From assembly GCA_025062325.1 (NCBI GenBank), contig JANXAL010000118.1, forward strand, positions 1 through 51,122: DNA of 51,122 nucleotides. The letters are read 5' to 3'. This DNA comes from Roseiflexus sp. (lineage in GTDB: Bacteria; Chloroflexota; Chloroflexia; Chloroflexales; Roseiflexaceae). Positions 1 to 8,583 of this stretch are shown here, piece after piece (position 1 is the first letter of the stretch; every line of letters starts with the position of its first letter). The notes beneath the pieces were generated by a model. The model had not been told where the DNA came from and searched no databases. It saw nothing but the letters and a program-made list of their open reading frames with translations. The translations under genes were made by a program, and so were the position numbers.

Positions 1-88
1 GGGGCGGGGGGGTGGGGGGGGGTGGGGGTTGGGGGGGGGGGGGGGTGGGGGGGGTTTCTACCCCCCCCCCAACCCCCGCGCCCTCCCC
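1..88. repeat. G-rich then C-rich homopolymer tract
   Basis: Bases 1-54 are almost pure G with a few T and one C; bases 61-88 are mostly C. The G run at 46-54 can fold back on the C run at 61-70 across a short TTTCTA loop. The tract stops directly before the -35 element of the first promoter. It may be a real homopolymer or G-quadruplex-prone element, or an assembly artefact at a contig edge; the sequence alone cannot decide. Confidence 0.6.
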
Positions 89-116
89 TTGACATTTTTA
101 ATTTTTATTCTACAAT
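89..116 (+). promoter_or_regulatory. Sigma70-type promoter of the catabolic island
   Basis: TTGACA at 89-94 and TACAAT at 111-116 are separated by 16 bases, a near-consensus housekeeping promoter. Transcription should start near 123, inside the palindrome described next, about 110 bases before the binding-protein start codon. Confidence 0.7.
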
Positions 117-125
117 AGACGCATC

Positions 126-147
126 GTATACTTGTATACAAGCATAC
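126..147. promoter_or_regulatory. GntR-type palindromic operator
   Basis: A perfect 12-base palindrome CTTGTATACAAG (131-142) is flanked by GTAT (126-129) and ATAC (144-147). This gives a 22-base dyad with one mismatched pair. The core closely resembles the gluconate (gnt) operator of Bacillus subtilis and fits the general GntR-family pattern of GT and AC half-sites around an AT centre. It lies just after the -10 box, an ideal place for repression. The GntR-family gene at 8903 is the obvious candidate to bind here; that link is inference. Confidence 0.6.
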
Positions 148-235
148 GTTCAGTGGCGTTTGTCCGCCTGCCGCACGGCGGTGCGGCGTCGCTCTCGGCA
201 ATCCGAATTCCTGTCTGGCAACCAAGGAGACTGCT

Positions 236-1957
236 ATGGCGCTGCCTCCCTCACCCGCACGTTTCCATCCGTTCCTCATCGTCCTGTTGCTTGTGTGCTC
301 GCTGATGTTCTCGGCATGCGGCGCTGCTCCCCAACAGAGCGCTCCGGCGCCAACGCCAACTGGCGCCGCCGCGCCGCCGCCGACCTCTGCTCCCGCGCCG
401 CCGCCGACCTCCGTTCCCGCGCCGCCTCCTGAAACCGGACCGCAAACGACCAGCCGGTCACGCCTGGTGTTCTTTGGCAACCTTGAACCGGCCAGCATCG
501 ACGTCATCACGATGTCGGGCAACGTCAACGAACGTCAGGTCGCGGCGCAGATCTTCGAGACCCTGGTCTATATGGATCAGAGTCAGCAGATCTACCCCGG
601 GCTGGCGCGCGAATGGAGTCGTTCGGACGATGCGAAGACCTGGACGTTCAAACTGGTTTCGGGGGTGAAATGGCACGACGGCGCGCCATTCACCGCTCAA
701 TCGGTTGTGGAGTACTTCGAGTATGTGCGCGATAACCCGGTCGGCAGCGGACCGGGCTCGCTCAAATCGGTCATTGGCAGCGCCAGAGCGATCGATGAAA
801 CCACGGTTGAACTGACGCTGACTGCGCCGCGCCCCGATCTGCTGATCGAACTTGCCGATCCAGGGATGGGAATTGGCAATGCCGCTTACGTGAAGCGGGT
901 CGGCGCCGATGCCGGGTTCAATCCGATCGGTACCGGTCCGTTCAAGTTTAAGGAATGGGTGCGCGGCAGCCAGATCGTCCTGGTGCGCAACCCTGAATGG
1001 ACCTGGGGCTCGCCCATGTTCAAGATGAGCGGCCCTCCCGTGATTGAAGAAGTGGTCTTTCGCTTCTCTTCCGAAGCGCAGACCCGCCTGGCGGCGCTGG
1101 AAGCCGGCGAGGTTGATTTCGTCGATCTCCTGCCGTTCCAGGATGTCGTGCGCGTCCGCACCGATCCGCGCTTTACTGTGACCGGCGTCCTGCTGCCCGG
1201 CATGCCGCAGATGAACTACCTCAACACCAGTCTCCCGCCGACCGATGATCTGAATGTGCGCAAAGCGATCATCTACGCGACGGATAAGCAGGGTATCATC
1301 GAGAGCGTCTATTTCAATATGGTCGAACCGGCATACGGGCCGTTGTCGCGCGTCTTCCCGGAGTACGAACCGGCGCTGGAGCAGATGTATGAGTACAATC
1401 CCGAGAAAGCCAAGCAGTTGCTCGAAGAGGCTGGCTGGCTTCCCGGACCTGACGGCGTTCGCGTCAAAAACGGTCAGCGCCTTGAAGTGACCATCGTCGA
1501 GAACAAGGGCTGGAACGATTGGGTCTACGTCTTGCAAGCCAATCTTCAGGCAGTCGGTTTCGACGCCAAAGTGATCACGACTCAGGGTCCGTCGAACACC
1601 GAAGCGATTGCCAGCGGGAAGCACCACGTTCCGGCAATGGGCGATGTCTTCGCTTCTGCGAGTCAGATGACCCGTGACTGGCACTCAGAAGGGTATGGCA
1701 CCTTTCCTTCCGGTCATTTCCTCAAGGGTGAGAAAGGCGCCAGACTGGACGCGATGCTGAAAGACGCCGAGACGGAGATCGATCCGGAGAAGCGCAAGGA
1801 AAAGTATCGTGAGATTCAGCGATTCATTATGGAGAATGCGCTGATGGTGCCGATTTTCGAACTCTACTTTTACGTCGCCCACGCGAATAACCTGAAAGGG
1901 TTCATTGTCGATGGCACCGGCTTCTACAAGTACTTTGCGCCAGCTTACTTCGAGTAA
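236..1957 (+). CDS. ABC transporter substrate-binding lipoprotein, family 5 (oligopeptide/dipeptide type)
   Basis: This is a 573-residue extracellular solute-binding protein of the DppA/OppA type. The N-terminus is a lipoprotein signal: hydrophobic core at residues 13-26 and lipobox FSAC with the lipidated Cys28, followed by a Pro/Ala-rich linker to about residue 65 that would hold the protein off the membrane. The body carries family-5 features such as the TWTFKL and VKWHDGAPFTA stretch near residues 130-150. The start is fixed by AAGGAG at 224-229 before ATG 236. It is the first gene after the operator-bearing promoter and is followed 18 bases on by its permeases. Family-5 proteins bind peptides, nickel, opines and oligosaccharides, so the ligand cannot be named. 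Neighbouring hydrolases suggest an amide- or acyl-containing compound. Confidence 0.9.
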   Translation: MALPPSPARFHPFLIVLLLVCSLMFSACGAAPQQSAPAPTPTGAAAPPPTSAPAPPPTSVPAPPPETGPQTTSRSRLVFFGNLEPASIDVITMSGNVNERQVAAQIFETLVYMDQSQQIYPGLAREWSRSDDAKTWTFKLVSGVKWHDGAPFTAQSVVEYFEYVRDNPVGSGPGSLKSVIGSARAIDETTVELTLTAPRPDLLIELADPGMGIGNAAYVKRVGADAGFNPIGTGPFKFKEWVRGSQIVLVRNPEWTWGSPMFKMSGPPVIEEVVFRFSSEAQTRLAALEAGEVDFVDLLPFQDVVRVRTDPRFTVTGVLLPGMPQMNYLNTSLPPTDDLNVRKAIIYATDKQGIIESVYFNMVEPAYGPLSRVFPEYEPALEQMYEYNPEKAKQLLEEAGWLPGPDGVRVKNGQRLEVTIVENKGWNDWVYVLQANLQAVGFDAKVITTQGPSNTEAIASGKHHVPAMGDVFASASQMTRDWHSEGYGTFPSGHFLKGEKGARLDAMLKDAETEIDPEKRKEKYREIQRFIMENALMVPIFELYFYVAHANNLKGFIVDGTGFYKYFAPAYFE

Positions 1958-1975
1958 CCCGTCGCGGGCAAACGT

Positions 1976-2899
1976 ATGAGCGCGTATCTGGCACAACGCG
2001 TGCTGCTGACGATTCCGATCCTGCTCGGAATCGTCATCCTCACATTTTTCCTGGTGCATCTGATACCAGGAGATGCCGTGTCGGCCATGCAGGGCCAGTT
2101 GAAGATGAGCGCCCAGCAGATGGAGCAGATGCGGGAGGCGCTCGGATTGAATGACCCGCTCCACGTGCAGTTGGGACGGTACCTGATGAGGCTGGCTCAG
2201 GGCGATCTGGGGCGGTCGCTCTTTGGCGGTCAGCCGGTCGCACTATTGATCGCCTCCAACATCGGCGCAACCATTCAGTTGACTGCTGCAGCCATGGCGA
2301 TCGCGGTCGTTATTGGCGTACCGCTGGGCATTCTGGCGGCCGTCAGGCGCGGAACCCTCTGGGATGTGACGGCGGTCGTGCTTGCGATGCTTGGCGTTTC
2401 GATCCCATCATTCTGGCTGGGTCTCATGATGATCCAGTTGTTTGCCGTCACGCTGGGGTGGCTGCCGGTTATCGAAGATCGCAGCGCGCGCGGCCTGATC
2501 ATGCCAGCCGTTGCGCTGGGGCTGGCGGAAGCGGCGATTATTGTGCGCCTGACGCGCGCTACGATGGTGGAAATCTTGAATGCCGATTACATCCGAACTG
2601 CGCGAGCGAAAGGATTGCTGGATCGCGTCGTGCTCTGGCGCCATGCGTTGCGCAATGGCCTCCTTCCGCTCATAACGATGATCGGCATGCAGTTTGGTAC
2701 GCTGCTGGGGGGCGCGGTTGTGATCGAAAATGTCTTTGCCCGACAGGGGTTGGGCACGCTGGTGACTCAGGCGGTCATCAATCGCGATTTTCCCGTTGTC
2801 CAGGGATGCGTTCTGGTGGCGGCGTCCATGTACGTGTTGGTGAATCTGGCGGTTGACATCTTCTATGTTGTTGTCGATCCGCGGATTCGCTATTCCTGA
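1976..2899 (+). CDS. ABC transporter permease, DppB-like
   Basis: This 307-residue inner-membrane permease is the first of the usual family-5 importer pair. The N-terminal membrane helix is followed by the DppB-type signature LVHLIPGDAVSAM near residue 23. A periplasmic loop and five more helices follow. The cytoplasmic EAA-type loop that contacts the ATPase (IRTARAKGLLDRVVLWRHAL) lies around residues 205-225. Length and topology match the family. It follows the binding-protein gene by 18 bases and runs into the second permease, so the three are surely one transcript. Confidence 0.92.
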   Translation: MSAYLAQRVLLTIPILLGIVILTFFLVHLIPGDAVSAMQGQLKMSAQQMEQMREALGLNDPLHVQLGRYLMRLAQGDLGRSLFGGQPVALLIASNIGATIQLTAAAMAIAVVIGVPLGILAAVRRGTLWDVTAVVLAMLGVSIPSFWLGLMMIQLFAVTLGWLPVIEDRSARGLIMPAVALGLAEAAIIVRLTRATMVEILNADYIRTARAKGLLDRVVLWRHALRNGLLPLITMIGMQFGTLLGGAVVIENVFARQGLGTLVTQAVINRDFPVVQGCVLVAASMYVLVNLAVDIFYVVVDPRIRYS

Positions 2900-2912
2900 G
2901 GCGGTGTGCATC

Positions 2913-3806
2913 ATGAGTCGAGCAGCGCAACAACCACTGCGCACAGGCGATACGTCCATCACCATCGCTCTGAAGGCGCGGCGCTGGCAGCGCGCCTTCT
3001 GGCGTCATCGATCATTGCTGGTTGGTTCGGCGCTGCTTGCCATCATTCTCTGCGGCGTCGCATTTCCTTCGTTGTTCACAAATCGCAGCCCGGTTGTCAT
3101 GAATATCCGGGAACGGTTACAACCGCCGAATCCGACCTATCCCTTCGGCACCGATCAGTATGGGCGCGACATGCTGGCGCGCGTGCTGTATGGCGGGCGC
3201 ACCTCTCTGGTGATGGGCGTCGTGCCGATCCTGATTGCTGCTGGCGCTGGCGCAGCGTTAGGACTTGTCGCCGGTTACCATGGGCGCTGGCTGGACGCGC
3301 TTCTGATGCGCGTGATGGACGTGTGGATCGCACTGCCGATCATCCTGCTGGCGCTGGCGATTGTTACAGCGCTCGGACCTGGTCTGGTGAACATTATGAT
3401 TGCCATCGGCGTCGCGTGGATTCCTTACTATGCCCGGATGGTGCGTGGCGTGACGCTGTCGCTTCGAGAACATAGCTTTATCGAAGCGGCGCGCGTGCTT
3501 GGGTTAAGTGACGGGCGCATCCTGATGCGGCATATTCTGCCCAATACGATCGCACCGTTGATTGTGATGTCATCAATGGGCATTGCTGGAGCAATCCTCA
3601 CCGGCGCTTCCCTGAGTTTCATCGGCATGGGACCGCAGGCGCCGACGCCGGAATGGGGCCTGATTCTTGCTGATGGACGACAGTTCATTCGTCTTGCGTG
3701 GTGGATAGGGTTCTTTCCGGGCGCAGCTATCGCACTGACGGTTTTAGGGGCGAATCTGCTCGGTGATGGACTGCGCGACTGGCTCGATCCCCGTATGAAG
3801 ATTTGA
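2913..3806 (+). CDS. ABC transporter permease, DppC-like
   Basis: This is the second family-5 permease, 297 residues from the ATG at 2913. An upstream in-frame ATG at 2853 would overlap DppB by 47 bases and add residues that do not resemble the family. The DppC hallmarks are present: a short cytoplasmic N-terminus, a first helix near residues 35-55, the loop containing YPFGTDQYGRDMLARVLYGG, and the EAA loop EAARVLGLSDGRILMRHILP. No DppD/DppF ATPase genes follow; the next gene is an enolase-superfamily enzyme 54 bases on. The permease pair must therefore borrow ATPases encoded elsewhere. Confidence 0.92.
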   Translation: MSRAAQQPLRTGDTSITIALKARRWQRAFWRHRSLLVGSALLAIILCGVAFPSLFTNRSPVVMNIRERLQPPNPTYPFGTDQYGRDMLARVLYGGRTSLVMGVVPILIAAGAGAALGLVAGYHGRWLDALLMRVMDVWIALPIILLALAIVTALGPGLVNIMIAIGVAWIPYYARMVRGVTLSLREHSFIEAARVLGLSDGRILMRHILPNTIAPLIVMSSMGIAGAILTGASLSFIGMGPQAPTPEWGLILADGRQFIRLAWWIGFFPGAAIALTVLGANLLGDGLRDWLDPRMKI

Positions 3807-3860
3807 TCAACGATAACCATCACGTGCGCGAGCACGGACGATATCCAATGGAGCCACTGC

Positions 3861-5027
3861 ATGAAAATCACTCGTGTCTCGACCCTCGTTGTGCACGCAC
3901 GGATGCGCAACTGGATCTTTGTGAAGGTCGAAACTGACCAGGACGGTCTCTATGGCTGGGGCGAAGCGACGCTCGAATGGAAGACGAAAGGCGTGGTCGG
4001 CGCCGTCGAAGACGTCAGTCGCCTGATCATCGGCGAAGACCCCCGGCGCATTGAACACCTGTATCAGATTATGACTCGCCAGTACTTCTGGCGCGCTGGC
4101 ATCGAAGGGATGACCGCCATCAGCGGCATCGAGCAGGCGCTGTGGGATATCAAGGGCAAATGGTTGAACGTGCCGGTCTGTGAGTTGCTCGGCGGACGGG
4201 TGCGGGATCGGATTCGGGTCTATAACCATCTCGGCGGCGGCGAGATGGAGCAGATGTATGAGACGACCGATCCCCAACTGTTTGCTGAGCGCGCACTGGC
4301 AGTCAAAGAGCGGGGATACACGGCGCTTAAGTTCATGGCTGTGCCGCGGACGGAACCGATTGAGGGCATGCGCCCAGTACATTATGCCGAACGTCTGGTG
4401 CGCGCTGTGCGTGATGCAGTCGGCGATAGCGTCGATCTGATGGTCGATCTCCACGCCCGCTGCACGTCTCCGGCGATGGCGTTGCGTTACTGCCGCGCCT
4501 TTGAGCCGTATGGCCTGCTCTTCTTCGAGGAGCCATGCCCCAGCGAGGACATCGAAGCCACAGCTCAGGTCACCCGCGCATCGAACATTCCTATCGCCAC
4601 CGGCGAGCGCCTGGTGGGACGGCATCAATTCCGCGAAGTGTTCGAGCGACGCGCCTGTCACATCATTCAGCCCGATCTGTCGCACTGCGGCGGTCTGTGG
4701 GAAGCGCGCAAGATCGCCGCTATCGCCGAAGCGTATTCGATGGCGGTGGCGCCGCATAACCCGAACGGGCCGATTGCGACGGCGGCTGCCGTGCATTTTG
4801 CCGCCGCCACGCCCAACTGGGTGATTCAAGAGGCGATCAGCAATGATGTGCCCTGGCGGTACGATGTGGTCGACTCGGAGCACCACGTCCGGGATGGGTA
4901 CATTGCCGCGCCCTCACGCCCCGGGTTGGGCATCGAGGTGAATGAACGCGAGGCGGCGCGTCACCCATGGCAGCCGGAACTGGTGCAGCGCTATTTCCAT
5001 CCCGATGGTTCCGTGGCTGACTGGTAG
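3861..5027 (+). CDS. Enolase-superfamily sugar-acid dehydratase/racemase (galactonate-dehydratase-like)
   Basis: This 388-residue protein belongs to the mandelate racemase/muconate lactonizing enzyme group. The N-terminal capping domain (to about residue 115) precedes a TIM-type barrel. Candidate metal ligands are D196, E223 or E224 and E249. K157 is a possible base on one face, and D272 with H299 would form the His-Asp dyad on the other. H198 right after the first ligand and the PHNPNGP stretch around H299 resemble D-galactonate dehydratase. Such enzymes abstract the proton alpha to a carboxylate, then dehydrate or racemise. The exact substrate cannot be read from sequence. A paralogue lies at 12516. 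Expression is probably with the upstream transporter. Confidence 0.85.
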   Translation: MKITRVSTLVVHARMRNWIFVKVETDQDGLYGWGEATLEWKTKGVVGAVEDVSRLIIGEDPRRIEHLYQIMTRQYFWRAGIEGMTAISGIEQALWDIKGKWLNVPVCELLGGRVRDRIRVYNHLGGGEMEQMYETTDPQLFAERALAVKERGYTALKFMAVPRTEPIEGMRPVHYAERLVRAVRDAVGDSVDLMVDLHARCTSPAMALRYCRAFEPYGLLFFEEPCPSEDIEATAQVTRASNIPIATGERLVGRHQFREVFERRACHIIQPDLSHCGGLWEARKIAAIAEAYSMAVAPHNPNGPIATAAAVHFAAATPNWVIQEAISNDVPWRYDVVDSEHHVRDGYIAAPSRPGLGIEVNEREAARHPWQPELVQRYFHPDGSVADW

Positions 5028-5131
5028 GCGCGGCGGCGCGCTGCGTAGAAACAGGCGCACGCCGATGACCCGATTGTCACGGCGTAGACCGGGCTGATAC
5101 CGGCGATCTCGCAGCAACAAGAGGAAGCGCT

Positions 5132-6550
5132 ATGATGCGACGACTGCACGCCGGAGTCGCACGCACCGACATCACGCCGCCCCCTGGAATCGCCCATGCC
5201 GGGTGGGGCGCGCAGACCCATCAGCGGGCCGCTGGCGTCGATCTGCCGCTCTGGGCGACGGCGCTGGCGCTCTCCGATGGCGTTGAAACGGTGGTGATCG
5301 TTGATATTGACCTGATCTACATCTGGGACACGGAGGCGCCGGGCGTGGTGCAAGCCGTGAGCCAGGCGACCGGTCTGCCATCCTCACATATCCGCCTCGC
5401 CTACTCCCATACCCACTCCGGACCGATTAACGGCGCCACCTGGAGTTCGTGGGTGAAGGAAGGCGCCGAGATGACGCCTGCCTATGACGCGATTCTGGAA
5501 CATCATATCGCTGGCGTCGCCCGACAGGCGTTGCAACGGATGCGTCCGGTGCGCATTGCCGCCGGTTCCGGCGAGGCGCGGATCAACGTTAATCGGCGAT
5601 TTCAGCGACCCGGAGATGGCGCCGTAGTGTGCGGGCGCAATTGGGATGGCCCGGTGGATCATCAGGTGCAGGTCGTGCGGATCGATGATCTGGAAGGCGC
5701 GCCGCTGGCGGTGATCGTCAACTATGCCTGCCACCCGATTACGGTCGGTCCCGATTGCGACCTGATCACGCCCGACTATCCAGGGGTGATGAAGCGCGTC
5801 GTCGAGCAGTCCACCGGCGCAACATGCCTGTTTCTCCAGGGTGCGGCTGGCGATCTCGGACCGATCCGGGGCGTCGCCCGCGGCGGCCTGGCGGAGTACC
5901 GGCGGTTGGGCAGCATCCTGGGCCACGAAGTGAGCCGGATCTGGTGGGAGCTTGAACCGCAACGGCGGCGTGATCGCTACGTCGGTACGCTGGAGTCCGG
6001 CGCGCCGCTGGCCATCTACGAAGATGAACTCCTGCCTGACCTGGACATGACGCTCCGGGTCGGCGTGCGCGAGGTGCAACTGCCGCTGAAGCAGTTCGCT
6101 CCGGCTGCTGAACTGGCCGACGCGGCGGCGCAGCATATTGAGCGGCTCAACCGTCTGCGCGCCGAAGGCGGCGATCTGGAAGCGATCCGCACCGAGACGA
6201 TGCTGGCCAAGCGCGCCGGGATGCGCGCCGATCTCGCGCGCCGCAACGAGGGGCGCACCCACTGCAACGTGACATTGCAAACCTTCGCGATTGGCGACCA
6301 GATCGCCCTGCCAGCCGTGCCAGGCGAGCCGTTCTGTGAGATCGGCAGGCGCGTGAAGGCTGGCTCGCCCTTTCCGTATACCCTGTTCGCCGGTTATGCG
6401 AATATCGGTTGGGCGTACATTCCCACCGCTGACGCTTATCCGATGGGCGGCTACGAAATCGAGATCACGCCGTTTGCGCCCGAAGCCGCCGACATCCTGG
6501 TTGATGCAAGCCTGGCATTGTTGCGTGATGTGGCATCGGAGCGGCGCTGA
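5132..6550 (+). CDS. Neutral-ceramidase-fold hydrolase, paralogue 1
   Basis: This 472-residue protein matches the N-terminal domain of neutral/alkaline non-lysosomal ceramidases (the Ceramidase_alk fold). Zinc-site elements are visible: SHTHSGP with H93 and H95, NYACHP with H201, a PGEPFCEIG segment likely to give the acidic ligand, and the GYANIGWAYIPT tail motif. The ceramidase nucleophile motif (GDVSPN, with the catalytic Ser) reads GDLGP here (240-244), so the Ser is a Gly. That argues against ordinary ceramide hydrolysis. There is no signal peptide, so it should act in the cytoplasm. AGAGGAAG precedes tandem ATGs at 5132 and 5135. A second copy is at 10117. Confidence 0.8.
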   Translation: MMRRLHAGVARTDITPPPGIAHAGWGAQTHQRAAGVDLPLWATALALSDGVETVVIVDIDLIYIWDTEAPGVVQAVSQATGLPSSHIRLAYSHTHSGPINGATWSSWVKEGAEMTPAYDAILEHHIAGVARQALQRMRPVRIAAGSGEARINVNRRFQRPGDGAVVCGRNWDGPVDHQVQVVRIDDLEGAPLAVIVNYACHPITVGPDCDLITPDYPGVMKRVVEQSTGATCLFLQGAAGDLGPIRGVARGGLAEYRRLGSILGHEVSRIWWELEPQRRRDRYVGTLESGAPLAIYEDELLPDLDMTLRVGVREVQLPLKQFAPAAELADAAAQHIERLNRLRAEGGDLEAIRTETMLAKRAGMRADLARRNEGRTHCNVTLQTFAIGDQIALPAVPGEPFCEIGRRVKAGSPFPYTLFAGYANIGWAYIPTADAYPMGGYEIEITPFAPEAADILVDASLALLRDVASERR

Positions 6551-6611
6551 TGAACGTTGACGCCATCACGCCCGGCGTTACTGCAATCGAGACGACACGA
6601 GGGGTGACCCT

Positions 6612-7382
6612 ATGCGACTACGTGGCAAAGCAGCGCTGATCACCGGCGGCGCGACCGGCATTGGAGCAGCCTGCGCACGGCGCTTCGCTCAGGAGGGTGC
6701 GCACGTCGCCATTGCCGACATCAATCAGGACGACGGGATGCGTACCGCAGAAGCGATTGGCGGACGGTTCATCTTCTGTGACGTCGCTATCGCCGAACAG
6801 TGCCGTGCAGCGGTCGCCGAAACCGTCGCCTGCTATGGGCGCCTCGACGTTCTGATCAATGCCGCCGCGTATCTTGGCGGTTACCGAAATGTCGCTGAGA
6901 TGACCGAGGAGGAGTGGCGCAAAAGTCTTGCGGTAACCCTGGACGGCGTCTTTTACTGCTCGAAGTATGCCGTGCAGGAGATGCTCAAAACTGGCGGCGG
7001 CGCGATTGTTACCATTGCCTCGGTTGAAGGCATGATGGGCGCCGCCAACCATTCCGCGTATGTGACCGGCAAGAGCGCGCTGTTCGGATTGACGCGCTCA
7101 ATGGCGATTGACTTTGGCAAGAGCGGCGTTCGAGTCAATGCGATCAGCCCCGGCATCATTGACTCCGGTCGACCCGATATCGAGCGCCTGAAACACGATC
7201 CGGTCATCATGCGCTTCTGGCGGGATATGACGGTGCTGAATCGCATGGGGCGCCCGGAAGAGGTTGCAGCCGCAGCGCTCTTTCTGGCATCCGATGAGGC
7301 GTCGTATATCACCGGACAGAATCTGGCTGTCGACGGCGGCTGGACGATTGGACATCCCCCGCTGCCGCGTTCGTTCCAATGA
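6612..7382 (+). CDS. Short-chain dehydrogenase/reductase (SDR)
   Basis: A classical SDR of 256 residues. The Rossmann motif TGGATGIG is at 11-18, D36 ends the second strand (favouring NAD over NADP), LINAAA is at 81-86, and the catalytic Ser137, Tyr150 and Lys154 are all present. The C-terminal VDGGWTIG motif is typical. It would oxidise or reduce a hydroxyl/keto group of a pathway intermediate. It sits between the ceramidase-fold hydrolase and the creatininase-family gene on the same strand with short gaps, so is probably co-transcribed. AGGGGTG lies just before the start codon. Confidence 0.9.
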   Translation: MRLRGKAALITGGATGIGAACARRFAQEGAHVAIADINQDDGMRTAEAIGGRFIFCDVAIAEQCRAAVAETVACYGRLDVLINAAAYLGGYRNVAEMTEEEWRKSLAVTLDGVFYCSKYAVQEMLKTGGGAIVTIASVEGMMGAANHSAYVTGKSALFGLTRSMAIDFGKSGVRVNAISPGIIDSGRPDIERLKHDPVIMRFWRDMTVLNRMGRPEEVAAAALFLASDEASYITGQNLAVDGGWTIGHPPLPRSFQ

Positions 7383-7418
7383 GCCGTACATCCAGCATAT
7401 GACATCACGAGGTTCGCT

Positions 7419-8210
7419 ATGAGCGCTGGACATTCGTCTGTTCGACTCTTTCATGAACTGACGCGCGACGATCTGCGCGCCGCTGGCGCGAATGCGCTGC
7501 TCATCCTCCCCGTCGCCGCCGTGGAGCAGCACGGTCCCCATCTACCCGTCGGCACAGATTGGATCATCGTTGAATATGTTGCACGCGCTGCCGCTGCTGC
7601 CGCTGCGCAATATATTCCGGTCATCGTCGCGCCGACCCTGCCATTTGGCTCATCAGATCATCACCTGCCCTTTAGCGGGACAATGTCGTTCAGTACAACA
7701 GCGTACTACCGGTTGCTCGTCGATATCGTCACCTCGCTGCACACTGGCGGCTTCCGGCGCATGTTCATTTTGAACGGCCATGGCGGCAACCATGAAATCA
7801 TTCAGTTGGTGGCGCGTGATATGGCGCTCCGGCATCCGCTGCGAATCGGCGCTGCCAGTTATTGGAACATTGCACGGGAGCGATTGATCGCCCTGGATGC
7901 CGATCACGGTCAACGTCTGCCCGGTCACGCTGGCGGTTTTGAGAGTGCGCTGATGCTTGCGTTGCGCCCTGAACTTGTGCGCCTGCCGTTGCCATCCCGC
8001 GCCTGGACGCAGGAGAATGACCCGTTGGAACCGGCGCTGCCATTCCGCCTGGAAATGCATGGATTCTGGCAAGCGATCGATGGGTACAGCGACAATCCGG
8101 CGCAGGCGACAGCGGAGCGTGGGCGCGTGTATCTTGACGCTATCGTTGAGGCGGTGACGCACGCCTTCCTGACGTTCGATACGGTGACTCGTGAAGGTTT
8201 CACACATTGA
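7419..8210 (+). CDS. Creatininase-family amidohydrolase
   Basis: This 263-residue protein has the creatininase-fold metal-binding motif VEQHGPHLPVGTD (E36, H38, D47) and the second motif NGHGGNHEI near residues 115-123. Family members hydrolyse cyclic amides or related C-N bonds (creatinine, formylated pyrimidine intermediates, mycofactocin precursors). None of those specific contexts is present. The setting here is a catabolic island with other hydrolases, so an amide or lactam intermediate is a fair guess. The last 20 bases overlap the GTG start of the decayed gene at 8191. Confidence 0.85.
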   Translation: MSAGHSSVRLFHELTRDDLRAAGANALLILPVAAVEQHGPHLPVGTDWIIVEYVARAAAAAAAQYIPVIVAPTLPFGSSDHHLPFSGTMSFSTTAYYRLLVDIVTSLHTGGFRRMFILNGHGGNHEIIQLVARDMALRHPLRIGAASYWNIARERLIALDADHGQRLPGHAGGFESALMLALRPELVRLPLPSRAWTQENDPLEPALPFRLEMHGFWQAIDGYSDNPAQATAERGRVYLDAIVEAVTHAFLTFDTVTREGFTH

Positions 8211-8583
8211 GACCTTGGAATTGCCGGTCATCCCTTTACAAAAGCGGGGATTGAGGCAGAACGGCGATATCTTTGGCACGGAAAGCCTGCACGAGCGCTG
8301 TCCCGGAGGCGCCTCCGGGCACGAAACGGACAAGACGAGCGCCTCATCGCCAGCAGGAACAGTTCTGCTTGCAAAAGGACTGAATCCAGACGATGGCGGC
8401 GCAGAGATGGTGTATTACGCCACAACCAGCAGCGGCGCCGTGTTCTCGGTCGGGTCGATCACCTGGCCGCTCGCACTGCTCGTCGATTCGCACGTATCAC
8501 GTATCACCTCACATGTCATCCGGCGCTTTCCGGGTGAGACAGAACAGCGCATTGCTCCATGCGGCGCAATCGGACACAGATGA
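8191..8583 (+). pseudogene. Fused remnants: enolase-superfamily start joined to dimethylformamidase-like C-terminus
   Basis: An open frame of 130 codons starts with GTG and overlaps the creatininase gene by 20 bases. Its first 15 residues (MKVSHIETLELPVIP) look like the start of a mandelate-racemase-type enzyme. From about residue 20 it resembles the C-terminal domain of the large subunit of N,N-dimethylformamidase-like proteins: LHERCPGGASGHETDK, then EMVYYATTSSGAVFSVGSIT and ALLVDSHVSRITSHVIRRF. A full dimethylformamidase subunit is several hundred residues. The simplest reading is a deletion that removed the body of two adjacent genes and joined the ends. Both matches come from memory of the families. 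Confidence 0.6.

Noticed and set aside
458-1684. Long open frame on the minus strand opposite the binding-protein gene
   Set aside because: It is the antisense shadow of a clear family-5 binding protein in high-GC DNA, with His/Arg/Asp-rich composition and no recognisable motif.
6550-6639. Short frame MNVDAITPGVTAIETTRG between hydrolase and SDR genes
   Set aside because: It looks faintly like the start of a lost protein but is only 29 codons, overlaps the SDR start and has no supporting homologous motif that I can name.
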